Below are positions 22,401-37,868 of a DNA stretch of 64,000 nucleotides, piece after piece. Positions within the stretch are counted from its first letter, which is position 1. Each line of letters opens with the position of its first letter. The DNA lies in contig NC_135553.1 in assembly GCF_964340395.1 (NCBI RefSeq), positions 21,808,949 to 21,872,948 of the forward strand, in the 5' to 3' direction. This DNA comes from Glandiceps talaboti. Taxonomy: Eukaryota > Hemichordata > Enteropneusta > Spengelidae. Under the pieces are notes generated by a model. It did not search any database. It saw nothing but the letters and a program-made list of their open reading frames with translations, and was not told where the DNA came from. The position numbers and the translations under genes are program-made.

Positions 22401-25374
22401 GATTTGATATATATATTGATCTCGCACCTTGTATCTCATGCTCGCATTGTTGAAACAGTTAAATGTTGATTTCATGTAAGGAAATTGCTAGTGTTGTATT
22501 GAGGGGTGTGGTCACTATGAAATAGGAAATAACTCATATCAGTACCTGTTGATCCACATGGAGTATACGTACCTAGCCACATGATAAAGTGCACACTGTC
22601 ATCATTTCGAGCAGTGTACACACTGCACTGTGAGGCCCAAAAGTTATGTTACTAGATGTATTTATTGATTTGGGGTACAATATTTAGAACCCCTCATTGA
22701 AATCTTATTAATGTTACCATGGATACTTCTTTCATGGGGAGACAATGTAGATAGTTTTTATACAACTTGTATAATTTGTTGCAATTTGAACTGTAGGCTT
22801 TATGATACATAAACACTCAATAGAGTCAGTGACTAGTGACTAATACTATAAATTATAATACTAGTAAAGTTGGCGAGACAGCTAAAAAATAATATATTTT
22901 TGGTTGAATACATCTACTGAAAAACAAACTATAAATTCATTAATTTTAAATTGGCAGGACGTTACTCAATCTGATTAAAATCCGAGGTAGATGTCGGCTA
23001 ATCGTTCATTGCTATTTTACTTTCGTTATATTGCCTGAGTTGGCCTTATTAATCTTGGAACATGTTTAAAAATGCAAACTTGTACGAAGAAGGTCAATTC
23101 AGGCAAAATAACGAAGGTAAAATAGCAATGAATGATTAGCCGACATCTACATCTGATTTTAATCAGATTGGACGTTACTATACTGATACAGGGATGTGTA
23201 ATGGCCGGGGTTCCATTGGGAATGAATACATGTGTCGGAAACTCATAGACCCCTATAGTCCGTCCTGCTTGCAGATGGTGCACCATTTCGCTCGCATATG
23301 GCAACAATGTGTATCATGCAGACCAGTGAACGGCAAAAGGGGTTCATATCCCAAGTTGAAAGATGGTGATATTGAACTAATAGAACTTTTGAAAAGGTCT
23401 TCCATGACATACCGAGCACTAAAGGAAAAAATAGTGGAGTATAGTGATATTACCAAAGATGTTTCTATCGGTACATTCGGATGAGTGGTGAGAACTTGAT
23501 TATAAGGTGCACTAGGTGGTATGTCGTACGGTCTTGGCCAAGTGAAGAAGTATTTTTTCACTGTTTATTGTCAACAATTGGTCATACGGTCGTAGCCCCA
23601 TTTTTAAATACGAGCTTTTTCACTTTGTTTTCTCCACGATCGGTCGTACGGTTTCTAATAATTATCATTGTTGTTTTTCTTGTAATGACAAACATGGTTT
23701 TAGGATCGATAAGACATCAATGGTTTGAGAAAATACGCACAAACAATCAAATGATTGACCTAGTGCTTTTGCCCCATCAATCGCCCTCTAGCTCTGGTGA
23801 CACTGCTGACCTATCGAGCGATATGCTTCCAAAAGGACGTATAGCAAATCTCGTTACCATAGTAACAAAGCAAAAACCAAAACAAAGTACTTCATTTAAT
23901 GGCGATATGGAATTATGGTCAGTATGTAAATTTCATGTGAATACCATACGAGTCATTGTCATGTCAGTTTCATTTCGAGGAGTCGAAATCAAAGCAACTC
24001 AAGAGAAAATTAAAAGAAAATGTTTTTCCTTGTTTGTGGGGGTGGGGTACTCAACTTGGACGACTTGTGTAGCAGACATTTATGACCTAGTGGGGTATCC
24101 GAGTCTCAGGTAGAAAGTCTTGGATGTATTCAGACGTTACGGTTAATCGTGCAATAGTTCGCAAACTCGTGTAATCAGCCCTTTTTATGGTCCGGATGAA
24201 GTTTAGAAGTTCCGAATCAATGTTTTTAATGGTTTTCCCCTTGTTGGTGTTCTATTCTGGTAACTCCTTAGCATGCTACCTCAACCCGCCTTAAACGATG
24301 ACATTTAGTAGATTGAGAGATGAAATTCTAGCGTCAGACACTGGGCGTTGTGTTATCTTTTTGATATGGCCGACTCCACTTTTCCGTTTCGCACGTCAAT
24401 GTTTTTGCTTGACCGGCAATATAGGAAGTGTGGTTGTGGTTATGTAGATGTCGTAATATGACATAAGAGTTTCGCCAGCGACTACTGATGTTAAGGTAAA
24501 TAGAAAACATACATCACTTTTCATGCATTTTAAACTAACATGGCGAAATGTATGCACAAGTTCTGACCATGAGCCATTAAGTGCAAAAAAGAAAATTTAC
24601 AGTAAATTAAAGAACAAAAATTTTTTTAAGGTAAAAGTGATAATATACGAGAGGGTGCGGTTAGGACCATATCGAATACATGTGCAAGTCCATAACTTGT
24701 AGGAGATACTGCCTGGTAATATGTATTGGCTACTGTAAATAGCCATCGTTATACAGTAAGACCTCAATCATTTGTTTTAACCTTTTTATGCTAATGTCAA
24801 TACCCAAAGTACAGAAATATCGTATGATGCATTAGTTTACCTTGTTTGGATAGTGTCTTGCATACGCCATTTCATTGTGTGGTTCGTAACCTACATCAGC
24901 CACGTCATCGTCTGTTGTGAAAACACCATGCTTCAGCAACTGTCGAAACGACGTGCCTCCTTCGTAACTCATAAATTTGAAACCCAAAGATGTCATGAAC
25001 TTCGAGAAATCATCTACTCCGTACAGCGGCAAGTTTTTGAATAAAACCATCCCGTGTTTATGGAGTTCATGGTCAATGACCAACTTGACCTCTGAAGACC
25101 ATTCTTTAATGAAAACATTAGTACCATTCTTTGTGTTGGCGGCTGCAAATACAGGTGGGAAGTACCTTTTCGGATGTGCCAAATACTCGGGAAAGTTGTT
25201 GTTTTGACTGGTTGCACCAGTAAGCCACTGTCGACCAGCTAGTTTCGCAGGTGTGTATTCTTTCGGCACTTCCAATGTGTCATGATACACGAAATATGCC
25301 AAGGTGCGGACTCTTACACCATTTAGGCAGGCATACGTTGAACATCGAAAAACTTGTCTTGTCAACATCGCCAT
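15986..25374 (-). CDS. TauD/clavaminate synthase-like Fe(II)/2-oxoglutarate dioxygenase
   Basis: Exons 24841-25374, 20675-20857, 18625-18757 and 15986-16284 join in frame to 382 residues. It should be an oxygenase using Fe(II) and 2-oxoglutarate; the substrate is unknown. Visible signatures are HNEMAY (residues 166-171, the HxE iron triad half), FFFCDVPPGPGCGGET (about 180-195, the conserved GGET), and GDLLVLDNLHIQHTRLGFTG (about 352-371), in which His364 is the probable distal iron ligand, with Arg373 in GPRK the likely 2-oxoglutarate contact. The Arg-rich, acid-free first 25 residues suggest a mitochondrial leader (inference). The ATG at 25374 has context aaaATGG. Exon 3 has a 60-bp tandem duplication of its donor end and a decayed second copy 1 kb away. 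The call is firm at fold level only. Confidence 0.9.
16352..16425. repeat. (AT)n microsatellite
   Basis: AT-dinucleotide tract with a few interruptions in intron 3 of the dioxygenase gene. Confidence 0.9.
16601..17680. repeat. Segmental duplicate A (decayed)
   Basis: It shares with 18172-18757, in the same order, a block at 16610-16765 (matches 18181-18340), a block near 17171-17240 (matches about 18491-18570) and an exon-3-like block at 17585-17666 (matches about 18640-18725). Offsets differ by about 500 bp because this copy carries extra DNA. Part of that extra DNA (17330-17560) resembles 15260-15450. Confidence 0.7.
17585..17666 (-). pseudogene. Decayed copy of dioxygenase exon 3
   Basis: It reads HLQNTNSDYRWTDVDDSLSF then WHVKPAF, against HLQNTNSDYRWNADDSLSFW in the working exon. 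The first 12 or so residues and the 3' donor are missing, so it cannot replace the functional exon. Further degenerate exon-end fragments lie at about 17240-17330. Confidence 0.7.
18172..18757. repeat. Segmental duplicate B (holds functional exon 3)
   Basis: Partner of 16601-17680. It contains the working exon 3 (18625-18757) of the dioxygenase gene. Confidence 0.7.
18561..18684 (-). repeat. 60-bp tandem duplication of the exon 3 donor end
   Basis: Units starting TTACCTGAGTTAGGGTGTTT on the plus strand recur exactly 60 bp apart (18561 and 18621). In the minus sense each encodes WHVKP(A/T)FTKHPNSG and ends in an identical AG|GTAAC donor. Use of the distal donor would insert 20 residues in frame. 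Confidence 0.85.
18840..18853 (-). promoter_or_regulatory. CTCF-like motif
   Basis: CCGCTAGATGGCGC matches the CTCF core consensus CCASYAGRKGGCRS at 13 of 14 positions. It lies 83 bp outside exon 3 in intron 2. Sequence match only; binding is not shown. Confidence 0.35.
21570..22260. repeat. Degenerate tandem array, about 190-bp period
   Basis: Poly-C patches at about 21707, 21901 and 22086, and a weaker one at about 21582, are each followed by an A/T-rich segment with TTTCAAAATGTTTGGACAAA-like wording. In the two central units this continues with CACCAAGG...TCTGTCAGT...TATGATAAA. Intron 1 of the dioxygenase gene. Confidence 0.6.
22967..23170. mobile_element. MITE with long inverted repeats and 9-bp target duplication
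   Basis: A 204-bp element with inverted arms of about 90 bp, beginning CAATCTGATTAAAATC and ending with its reverse complement. It is flanked on both sides by GACGTTACT (22958-22966 and 23171-23179). Long terminal inverted repeats plus a 9-bp duplication are typical of Mutator-like elements. There is no coding capacity. Intron 1 of the dioxygenase gene. Confidence 0.85.
23194..23484 (+). pseudogene. Tc1/IS630-type transposase fragment
   Basis: An open frame of about 96 codons with a helix-turn-helix-like segment: KRGSYPKLKDGDIELIELLK then RSSMTYRALKEKI and DVSIGTFG. In Tc1/mariner-type transposases this joins the second DNA-binding helix to the start of the catalytic domain. It stops directly afterwards, and downstream frames (23481-24113) are not recognisable as a DDE domain. 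Probably a dead remnant; the family call is from motif recall. Confidence 0.4.
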
Positions 25375-26094
25375 TTTGTTTTAGAATGACCATTTACACA
25401 ACATCGAGAGAGGTCACAATCAGACTTGCTATTGAGTCATCATGCAGCACTCTGTCAGTACAGGACACGCTAGACAAACTTCCGGTGACACGTACCTTGA
25501 CACCAAAGTTATAATTTCAATGTGATGCCTGCAATTTTATTTTTCACTTTTCATCAAATCAATAAAAAAAATATCCACAACACATTTCTATAGCGTTGTG
25601 AGGAGAAAAAAGTGATCACGAATAGTGAAAATCTCGTTAGAAATTATGCTGCTGCCACATTCTGTCTGTCATTCATGACACCCTCTGCATGCTCTGCTGA
25701 GCGAGTATTTATATTTGCATATGAAAGCATCCCTGCTATGTCGTCATAGTTGTTTTTTTATTTGCCATAGAATGAATTTGTCACAGTATGCCATACAATA
25801 CAGAAATTGACAAACTAGAGAAATTGCACAACACATCTGTTTAGAATACAATTGAGAGTTCTATGGCCGGAAAAATGGGAAAAGCTAAAGTGTAGCTTGT
25901 AAAAATCTGTTTCCCGAGTTTGCCACGGTACTTTACAATTCGTAGTACAATGAGAAATAATGAGGGCTTTCTAAAACAGGAATGTAAAATTTCAATACAA
26001 TTGCTCTACACTGACTACAGTAGCTATGAAGTACGGAATAATTACAAAATACCGTATTTACACAGGAAAAAAAATAGTTCAGTCAAAAGATATA

Positions 26095-26347
26095 AAACAG
26101 GTGGAAGGAAACATACACGTATACGGAGCCCGCAGGTGCTATGACGGTTTGCCGGGCCTGGGTGACTCTGGGATAGCCTGTGGACTGACTGGGAAAGCCT
26201 TGACAGTTCCACAGCAACGTGATATAGAGCGTGCAGTATAGCCCTGTCACGTAGTCCCAAACCCGAATGGATCTCTGTAGCATTTGTGTTTGTTTGTTTG
26301 TATTTGTCTGCATAACAGAAAATCGCTGGGAGGAATTCCCAGCACAA

Positions 26348-26380
<33 letters not shown>
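26095..26380 (+). mobile_element. Poly(A)-ended segment, possible SINE or retrocopy
   Basis: A comparatively GC-rich block (CCGCAGGTGCTATGACGG to GGAATTCCCAGC) ends in a run of about 30 A. The contrast with its AT-rich surroundings and the terminal A-tract suggest a retroposed sequence. No tRNA-like A or B box was seen and no target duplication was found. Confidence 0.3.
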
Positions 26381-26383
<3 letters not shown>

Positions 26384-26389
26384 ATACAC

Positions 26390-27430
26390 GTATAATAAAC
26401 TATACATATACTTTGGAATGTTGCAACAACTGGTAAAGTTTGATGCATCCAGAGGCCAAAATTTGATAAGACTGGCAATATCTTACAGAATATGCAAGTT
26501 TATTGTCTGATAAGAAAGTACTCTTTAATCGCTGATTTAAATACATTTCTGTTGGTGATGTTACGTATCGTGTGAGGTACGTCATTCCAGATTTTACCAC
26601 CATGGTAGTCTAGAGAGTACTGGCTAAGAGTGAACGTTTTCCTTGGTATGGAAATATTACAATTCGTCGCCGATCTTGTTTGGTAGCTATGTTGAATGAA
26701 TGAAAAATAATCGCTGAAATTTCTTGGTAGTCTATTATTAATAAGGTTGTGAATAAATATACAAATCTGACATTTAAATTGACTATAAATATCAAGAATG
26801 CCAAGAGTGTGAAAAGGGGGTTTACTATGGGTAAAAGAATCATTAAAAGTAATAATGCGAACAAGTTTTTTCTGTGCCTTTAAGATAGGATCTAATGAAG
26901 AACGATACGTATTTCCCCAGACTTCTAAACAATATGATAGGTGAGGACGGATAAGTGAATTGTAGAGTAGTACAAGTACAGATTTTGGGAGGTAGTGTCG
27001 AAGTTTAGATATAATGCCAATTTTAGGATTTATTTTACCGAGCACTTTGATGATTTGTGATTTCCATGTAGCATGATTATCAATAATAATACCCAGGTAG
27101 CAACTATTGTTCACTTCTTTAAGTATTTCATTATTAATGCAGAGATCATCATGGTGATTGATATGTTTATGATGAGGTGAAAGAAGCATATAATTTGTTT
27201 TGGAATAGTTTATTGTGAGTTTGTTTGTATTGCACCTTTTTTCGACATTTGTGAGATGGACGTTTGCCTCTGTTGTATTAAAAGAGTTATTCTCGTAGGC
27301 ATGGAAAAGATTGGAATCATCGGCAAAAAGTTTAAAGTAAAAGAAGTTTGAACAGTTTGGAAGGTCGTTTATGTAAATTAGAAACAATAGGGGGCCAAGA
27401 ATAGATCCTGCATGAGGAACCACTATATCA
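26390..27430 (-). mobile_element. Second LINE, 3' part of reverse transcriptase ORF
   Basis: The minus-strand frame from about 27430 to 26500 is open for roughly 310 codons. It begins inside the RT core (GSILGPLLFLIYINDLPNC), retains the intact catalytic FADD (FKLFADDSNLF), and continues through the thumb and C-terminal region (LGIIIDNHATW; LIRPHLSYCLEVWGNTY; KIWNDVPHTIRN) to a stop. The upstream RT motifs, endonuclease and ORF1 are absent. The 5' break abuts the (TCTG)n/(TC)n tract. The long undamaged frame means it is much younger than the LINE at 8909-10880. CR1/RTE-X-like by motif wording; exact clade unknown. Confidence 0.85.
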
Positions 27431-27478
27431 GTGATGAGTTGGGTGACAGCCATGCGAATGTATTTGTGTATGCCTTCC

Positions 27479-30697
<3,219 letters not shown>

Positions 30698-30953
30698 TAA
30701 TAATAATCTTTATTTACACTGGATAGTTCTTTAAGTATGTAAACACTTGTCTCCCAAGAGGTCCAGTGAGGGCCATCCCTCATGGGTTCAGTGTTAAATA
30801 CAGGAGGAAACCGGAGTACCCAAGAAAAACCTGCATTGTTCGATAGAGTCAAACTGAACGACACTCTTCTACTTAAAGCGTGGTAAATTTAATCGAACCC
30901 CAACCGTAGTGGTAAAAGGGCAAGTGGTTTGACCACTCGGCCACCAACAACCC
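30698..30953 (-). mobile_element. tRNA-derived SINE, copy 1
   Basis: The minus strand begins GGGTTGTTGGTGGCCGAGTG, with an A box TGGCCGAGTGG (30933-30943) and a B box GGTTCGATTAA (30889-30899) like a Leu/Ser tRNA head. It continues with a body containing CTCCGGTTTCCTCC and an A/T-rich tail. Copy 2 at 41563-41778 shares head, body and orientation. Confidence 0.7.
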
Positions 30954-31751
30954 TTTAAATATGGTTTAAAGTTGCAGATTGTATTCTCTGCTGGTAAGAT
31001 GACATACCAAGCTTACTGCCAAGTTCAGGTAGCCTTACCAAAACAGTGTCTGCAACAAATGCATATATTTTTTATCGGTGTTCATACAATATTGGTAGAT
31101 AAAGACAACATTTCAAACATGTCTACTAACTATGAATGAAAACAAAATACAAGTAACTGTGATGCATTGTTGCCAAAGAAGTCTTTGAAGTCTGACTATA
31201 GTGGTAACATTGTATCACAATAACTTGTTTTCAGTTTTCATTTATAGAGTCACAATGTCTGAAGTGTTCTTCCTATCTATACCAATATTGTATGAAACAA
31301 GATAAAAATATATTTTGTGACAAATACTACTCAGGTGTTAACTGAAACTGGGATCCGGAGTAAGTTCATAACGTTAAAACGGTTTAACTGGTCTCAATAA
31401 CTTAGATGATTTCAATGAAATTAGATATATCCTGTCAAAGTATTGGACACAATGAAAAGTTAACATGAAATTTGCATATTTCAGCATGTACACATTGAGA
31501 AATAAGTGAAACAAATACATGCAGCACTGTAGTTATGCAAGTAATACAATATTTTTTACAAATATATATAACATTATTGTTATAAATATTAAACATCTTT
31601 GAAATAAAAAAATGGCGACATTTCATAATTTAAAATACCAATGACATTTATAATATCATAAAATTCATACTGTACATGTCAGAAAGCATCAACATGGATA
31701 TTCATAGAAACCCCTACAGCTATAGTATAAAAACTTGACCACCATGAATTA

Positions 31752-32013
31752 AGGGGCGATTCCACAATGGTACAAAAGCTCAATAAGCGAACATCGTTCA
31801 TTTGGGACAAAATATCCTTATCAAATTATCAACATGTCAGTAGTAAATACAGAAGCTGTTATCATTGAAGAGGTGAAGTTTTTGAAATTTGGTTAAAAGT
31901 GCAAAAAGGTCAGCAATCTTATTGATGCGACTCCCCCCCCCCCCAAAAAAAAAAAAAGAAAAAAAAGAATGAAGTTCACTTATTGAGCTTGTGTGACATT
32001 GTGCGATCATCCC
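31752..32013. mobile_element. Terminal-inverted-repeat element, complete copy
   Basis: The left end GGGCGATTCCACAATGG and the right end (reverse complement AGGGATGATCGCACAATGTC) extend into inverted repeats of about 50 bp containing AAGCTCAATAAG. Possible TA target duplication. The same family as 6005-6265 and 63693-64000, with no coding capacity. It lies just past the 3' end of the flavin reductase gene and may be in its 3' UTR. Confidence 0.75.
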
Positions 32014-32161
32014 TAAGTTTGGTGAGGTTTTTTCACTTTGCCTTGGGGCTTCTTGGAACAATGGCAGTATAAGATAACTGCAGTACACATTTAAAGAGTT
32101 TCAATCTAGTCAAAGTTATATTTTTAAAATGTCTTAATCCTTCTTTATATAATCTCTGACA

Positions 32162-35100
32162 TTATTGTGGTAGAGATAGTCTGTCTGGTGTTTCAAACCT
32201 GAAAAAGTCCAAATGGGAAATAAAATTAGATAAATATGACTGACCCTTATAATCAGTATACACTATCTTACAAACTGTACAATTAGCATGACAAATGCAT
32301 TTAAAGGACACTTCTGCTCTTTTGCTAACTCTTGCACTTGCTAGTACTACATCAAAACATAGCATATATCCATTAGGTCACATGACCAAACAGCATAACA
32401 TCACTACACTGAGGAAGTCTGAGTGATTTGGATGAAAGTTACGTAGTTGCTTCTAAACTAGATTTAAATATAAACGGTAACTTTACTTACTACTATATAA
32501 AATGGAGTAAAGTATCAACTTCTATTCTACTATAGCACATTATATTTGTGTGTTAAAAGTAGCATCTATCATCCATTTAAAAACCTCTGTCCCTCAAGAT
32601 TAGAAGGAAAGGTGATTCTGGATGTACACGACATTCGTGTAAATGAATTTTCTGTGTCCCTTAAGCCTAAGAAATGCACAACTCAGCTACAACCATCCAC
32701 ACTTTGTTCCCCTTTATTAAGTCACTTCCAAAGCATTTAGTATACATAGAATGTGTTACTTACTCTGTTTTTGCTTTGTGTGTGTTTATAAGATGAGGTG
32801 AGTAATATCTAAATAATAGATCTCTGTCTGTTAAATACTTATTCTTTTCTATAAATTCTTCAAAAGTAAGGTCAGGATGATCACTCTGAAATCACAAATA
32901 TTTACAATGCAAGGATTACATCAGCAACTTTTACAGCAATGATTAATCATAATTGAATTTTTTTTATAAAAATGGCAAAATATGTGGTCTTATGAGAATA
33001 ACTTCATAAGTAAACTTTTAAAACATGTCAGTGGTCAAATATGTGAAACTCTACAGACAAGTTAAATGGGAAATTGCCAATGAAAAAGAATAAAATCAGC
33101 TACATCCATGGAAATGATTTCTATAGCTAACTGCAAATGTATTGATTTCAAATTTATGCTTGCTTACTTTGCTGAAACAATGGACCAAAATAAATGAAAG
33201 ACATGGAATCACCAATAATGAAAAGGTGATAAAGGCATTTAGTAATAGCGTGTGAATCAGTACATTAAATTACAAAGGTGCACCAATCAACAGTTTTATT
33301 TACTTATTTTAATTAAAATAGGGCAACTATTTCTGCTTTAATTTGTGAGTACTAATTTGAAACTAAATCCATTCATAGTTTTACATACAGTTTAGAATTG
33401 ATGTGTTTGGAGGCATACTCGAGTATTGTCACACCAATATGTTATCAATTGTTCTCAGACTGTATCACATATACTAGTGAGTCTGGTAGTGGACATAGGG
33501 GTAGACCACTGAGAACCCAAATCTGTATACATCAGCAAACTATTATATACTGTATGTTGAGCATAATAAAACCAGATATGATATCAGGTAACATGGTATA
33601 AAGGTTTTTAGTCATGTTTTCTTTAAAAATACAGATACTAATATATCCACTGTTCTTGGGGTGCTACCACATATCTATGGCTCTTGTAATTTTTAAGCTG
33701 AAGATATAAAACAACTGGGGTTTTAAATTTTATTTTAAAAGAATGAAAATATTCACCTGACGTATTGCATCAGCTACAGCATAAATGTAAAACATTGTCA
33801 CTGTTTCGTGATATCCTCTTTCAATCTGAAAAAAAAAGACATCAAAATATCAACTGAGACAAAAGAAAACTTGACAACGTTGATATTGGTAGAAATATGA
33901 ATTATGATTTATATTGAAATAGCCTGTCATATTCATAGGTCATGTGGTAAATTTGTCAAAAAATAATGATGTGCAGATCTTTGATTATTTTTACTCTAGA
34001 TATTCCTGCACATTCATTTAAAGTTGCACTAGCTGCAACGGGAATGTTCTTGAAACTTTTTTTTTTTTTTTTTTTTTTTAGATATAACTTACTTGTAATA
34101 TTGTACACCCTAAGGTGTATTGAATCACCTGTGGGTAAATGTATTTGTGTAACCTGTACACATAATATGCAATAATAAATCCAATCAAAATTGAGGGTTT
34201 TGGGTCCACATCTTAAATCAGCACCTCAAAGCAATCATGATTTTCACCTGTTGCCTTTATGGATTAAACTAACATAGCTACTTATTAAAACATGTACAAT
34301 GTCTAATTATAGAAATTTTAACAAATTTCAGTGAATATATTGTTGGTTGTTTATTCAAAGAAAATATTCTCCAGTTGGAGCCAGTGCAGCTTTAAAGATT
34401 ATTTGATACAACTATAAATGAAGTCAAAGCATAGAATTGCTACCTGGTTATTGTTTTATTGAAATACATTTAATTGTCAATACCTTTTCTTTATTCTGTT
34501 CATTATATTTTTTAATGCCCATCCTGTGAAGAAAGAAGAATTGTTGGATATATTTAAATAGTTTAAGGAGAGTGCAAAATCAGTTTTCAGAAGAGTGCAA
34601 ATTATCAAGAACTGTCATCTTCTGTTGTTGAAATATGTCAACCTTTGACTTTTTGAAGTCTTTGGAACCATTCTGAATCAAGAACTGTTGTCACATTCTA
34701 TTGTTGAAATAAGTCAACCTTTGACCTTTTGAAGTCTTTGGAACCATTCTAAATCAAGAACTGTTGTGACATTCCATTGTTGAAATAAGTCAACCTTTGA
34801 CCTTTTGAAGTCTTTGGAACCATTCTAAAGATCTGGAAAGCACTATCAGAGGTTAAAAGTTTAAAAGTTCTACAGTACAGTGTGTGAGAAGAAAACATTA
34901 GTAAGATTGCATGTTTACATTAAGGCGTGTATTGCAATGAATAAACAATAATTCACATTGTGGAGTTTTCTATACATGGGGTAGCTGTACGATGAACTTT
35001 GATTGCTTAACATGTATACTGGTTTTTGGAGCATTTTTGTGTGTTTCTATTTTGATATTTACTATACAGAGATGTGATCATTCAGTAAAGATATCAGAAC

Positions 35101-37809
35101 ACTGCCAGAAGGATGAAACTGTTTCCTGTGAAAAGTTAAGCTACTCTCTATCTAGATTAAAAGATCAGCCATTGTGGACACTCTTCTCATCCTTTTCCAC
35201 AAGGGGAGGGGGGGGGGTGATAATGACACCCCTGGCAACTTATTTTACGCTCTACTCAATAAATAAAAATGTTCAAGGCCTTCACCTTTGTAATTTTATA
35301 CTAATCACTTTTTAACATTATTAGTTCAACCAAGAATCAAATATTAGAAACCTACTTTATCAATGGTACAGCTGCATCTCTACCATGTTCCCTGATATAG
35401 TTCCACGCCATGCGTAAATGTGCTGCATGAGTCCAGTCTTCAAATAACAGTGTAGTATCTTCAAATGCTTGCATAAACACTTCGTCACCTACTGACCTGT
35501 ATGACCTAATCATACAATACAAACATTACACAATTTGTTTATTAATTCAAAAAACAAGTCTGACAGAAAGACATATAGACTGAATGATTTGTTATTATAT
35601 ATTGTGGGGCATTCCTCATTGTAAGCAACAGCGATCATGTGGGGCACCCAAAGTGATGAATCTCTTTATAGTCTTCATGACACTTGATGGATTTTTGACA
35701 AGATAAAGAAATATTACATGTGTATGTACTGGAATATAAACTAAATACTGTACAGTTTGTTCTTTAAAATACATTGCTCCAGACTTTATAAAACCAACTT
35801 TCATTAACTTTACCCAGTCCACTTTTGTGAAATTTGTCTACGAAAATCTGTAACGAAAAGCTCACCTTGCATTATAATTCATATTTTAAGATGCATAACA
35901 TATTTTCAAATGCATTTAAATGTTATTTGTCATCTGTATTTTTTAAAACTCTATATCATGGATTTTTAAAATTTTCAACCTTTATCTCTTGAAGAGAAAT
36001 GCTTTAAAAAAAAGTTTGACATAACAGAAATCGGGTTTGATAATTGTGAATCATAACTTTAAAACAACATTTATATATGAAATAATACTACAGACTCTAC
36101 CTTGCAAAGTATAGAAGAGGCTCATCTCTGAGTTCTGTAGCTTTAAGAACTTCACCATACCATACATGGTGATCTCCCACTGTATGCACATCATGTGCTT
36201 TACATTCTAATACACCTGCTGCATTCTCTAAAATAGGTGCTCCCTGACCATAAACACAATATAGAGATCTTACAATTATCACATCAAATGAATTCATCAT
36301 TACAAAAAATACATGATTTTAACTACACCCAAATAAGCAATCAATGAGACAAAACAAAATTTTAATACAAAATTGTCCACTCTAATGTTTTAACATGCAT
36401 GTGGCTTGCACATCATATATTGTGTTATGTTACACTTTACATCACATGTCACCCAAAATATGTATATGAAGACTAAACATACAACTTTACAAGGATACAA
36501 TCTTCGTTTTATTTGCATTCGATAGTAATGAATTGATATTATTCTAATGGTATTACCTGTATTCCTATCTCATGAGGTACAGACTTAAATTGATCATTAC
36601 TCTCTTCAGCTGGTTGTGAAAAACGTGTAGCATAGTGTGCCTGAAGGGAAAGCATAATACAAAACATCATGTTAAGAAAATGAATAATTTTAGTTTATCT
36701 AGACTGACTTTGTGGGAAATGTTTAGATAGAATGATTTTAAATCCATCTAGATTGGAAGGAAAAGATTAGAATGAATTAGCTTACTCTGTCTGAATTTGG
36801 ATTTGAATTTATTTCCACCAGAAACATAAGAAAAATATCAAAATAACAAAAGAAAATATCATTAATAAGAAAATGTGCTGGTGAGGACCATGGAAATAGT
36901 TGACTTGAAACTAATCTAGTTCATGGCGCTGACAAATAGGATTAGTAACTAAACACAAGGCAGACATATAAATGACAAATAACTAATTAAATCCAAATAC
37001 TTATTGAAGGAAAAGTTTAGAATGAATCATTTTACTTCACTACTCTGGTAAACTGACTTAGTGGGAAAAGATTACAGTGAATTATTTTACTACATCTAGC
37101 TTTACTTTGAGAGAAACATTTCAATAAATAAAGTCAGAACATTCTTTTATCAACAACACTTTAAAAAGAAGTCACTATTTTAAGTTTAAAATTATTACAA
37201 TTTTACTGATTCAGAATTAGAATGAAGCACCAATTAAACATTTAAAAAAAAAAATTCAATAACCATACAAAAGAATATATTTAGGCACTTCTAAGCTTCA
37301 GGTTTGTTCTTTTCAGAAAGAAAATGATGTGCATATAATTCATAATATCTGTGTCTCACCTGATCTTTTGAAAGTATATTGACTGAAAAATATTGAGTCT
37401 CAAGAAGTAACTGGTGCATGTGGCTGAAAGAATGAAAAAGAAATATCCTATATGTATAGCATGCAAACTGACATACATGATACTTCTCAGTGATGGACTA
37501 TCCACACAATATTATTTTCTATTTGTCATTTTAAACCATGTGATTACTGTTTTCATTATGGATAGTAAATAGGTAAAACTATCCAGATATTCTACACCAA
37601 AATTATGATATACAGGATATTGAAATACGTGCAAGGTTTAACCTATTTCCCTCCCATGTTATCAATGATTCCAAACCTTGACAAAATCATCAATCATGTA
37701 TACTGGTCATAAAATTGGATTAGGGAAATAAGCCTAATAGAAGTCCTATAACCATCTTTCAATTTGTCTGTCTGTCTTGCTCTCTCTGTCTCTCCTGCCC
37801 CTATGTCTA

Positions 37810-37868
<59 letters not shown>

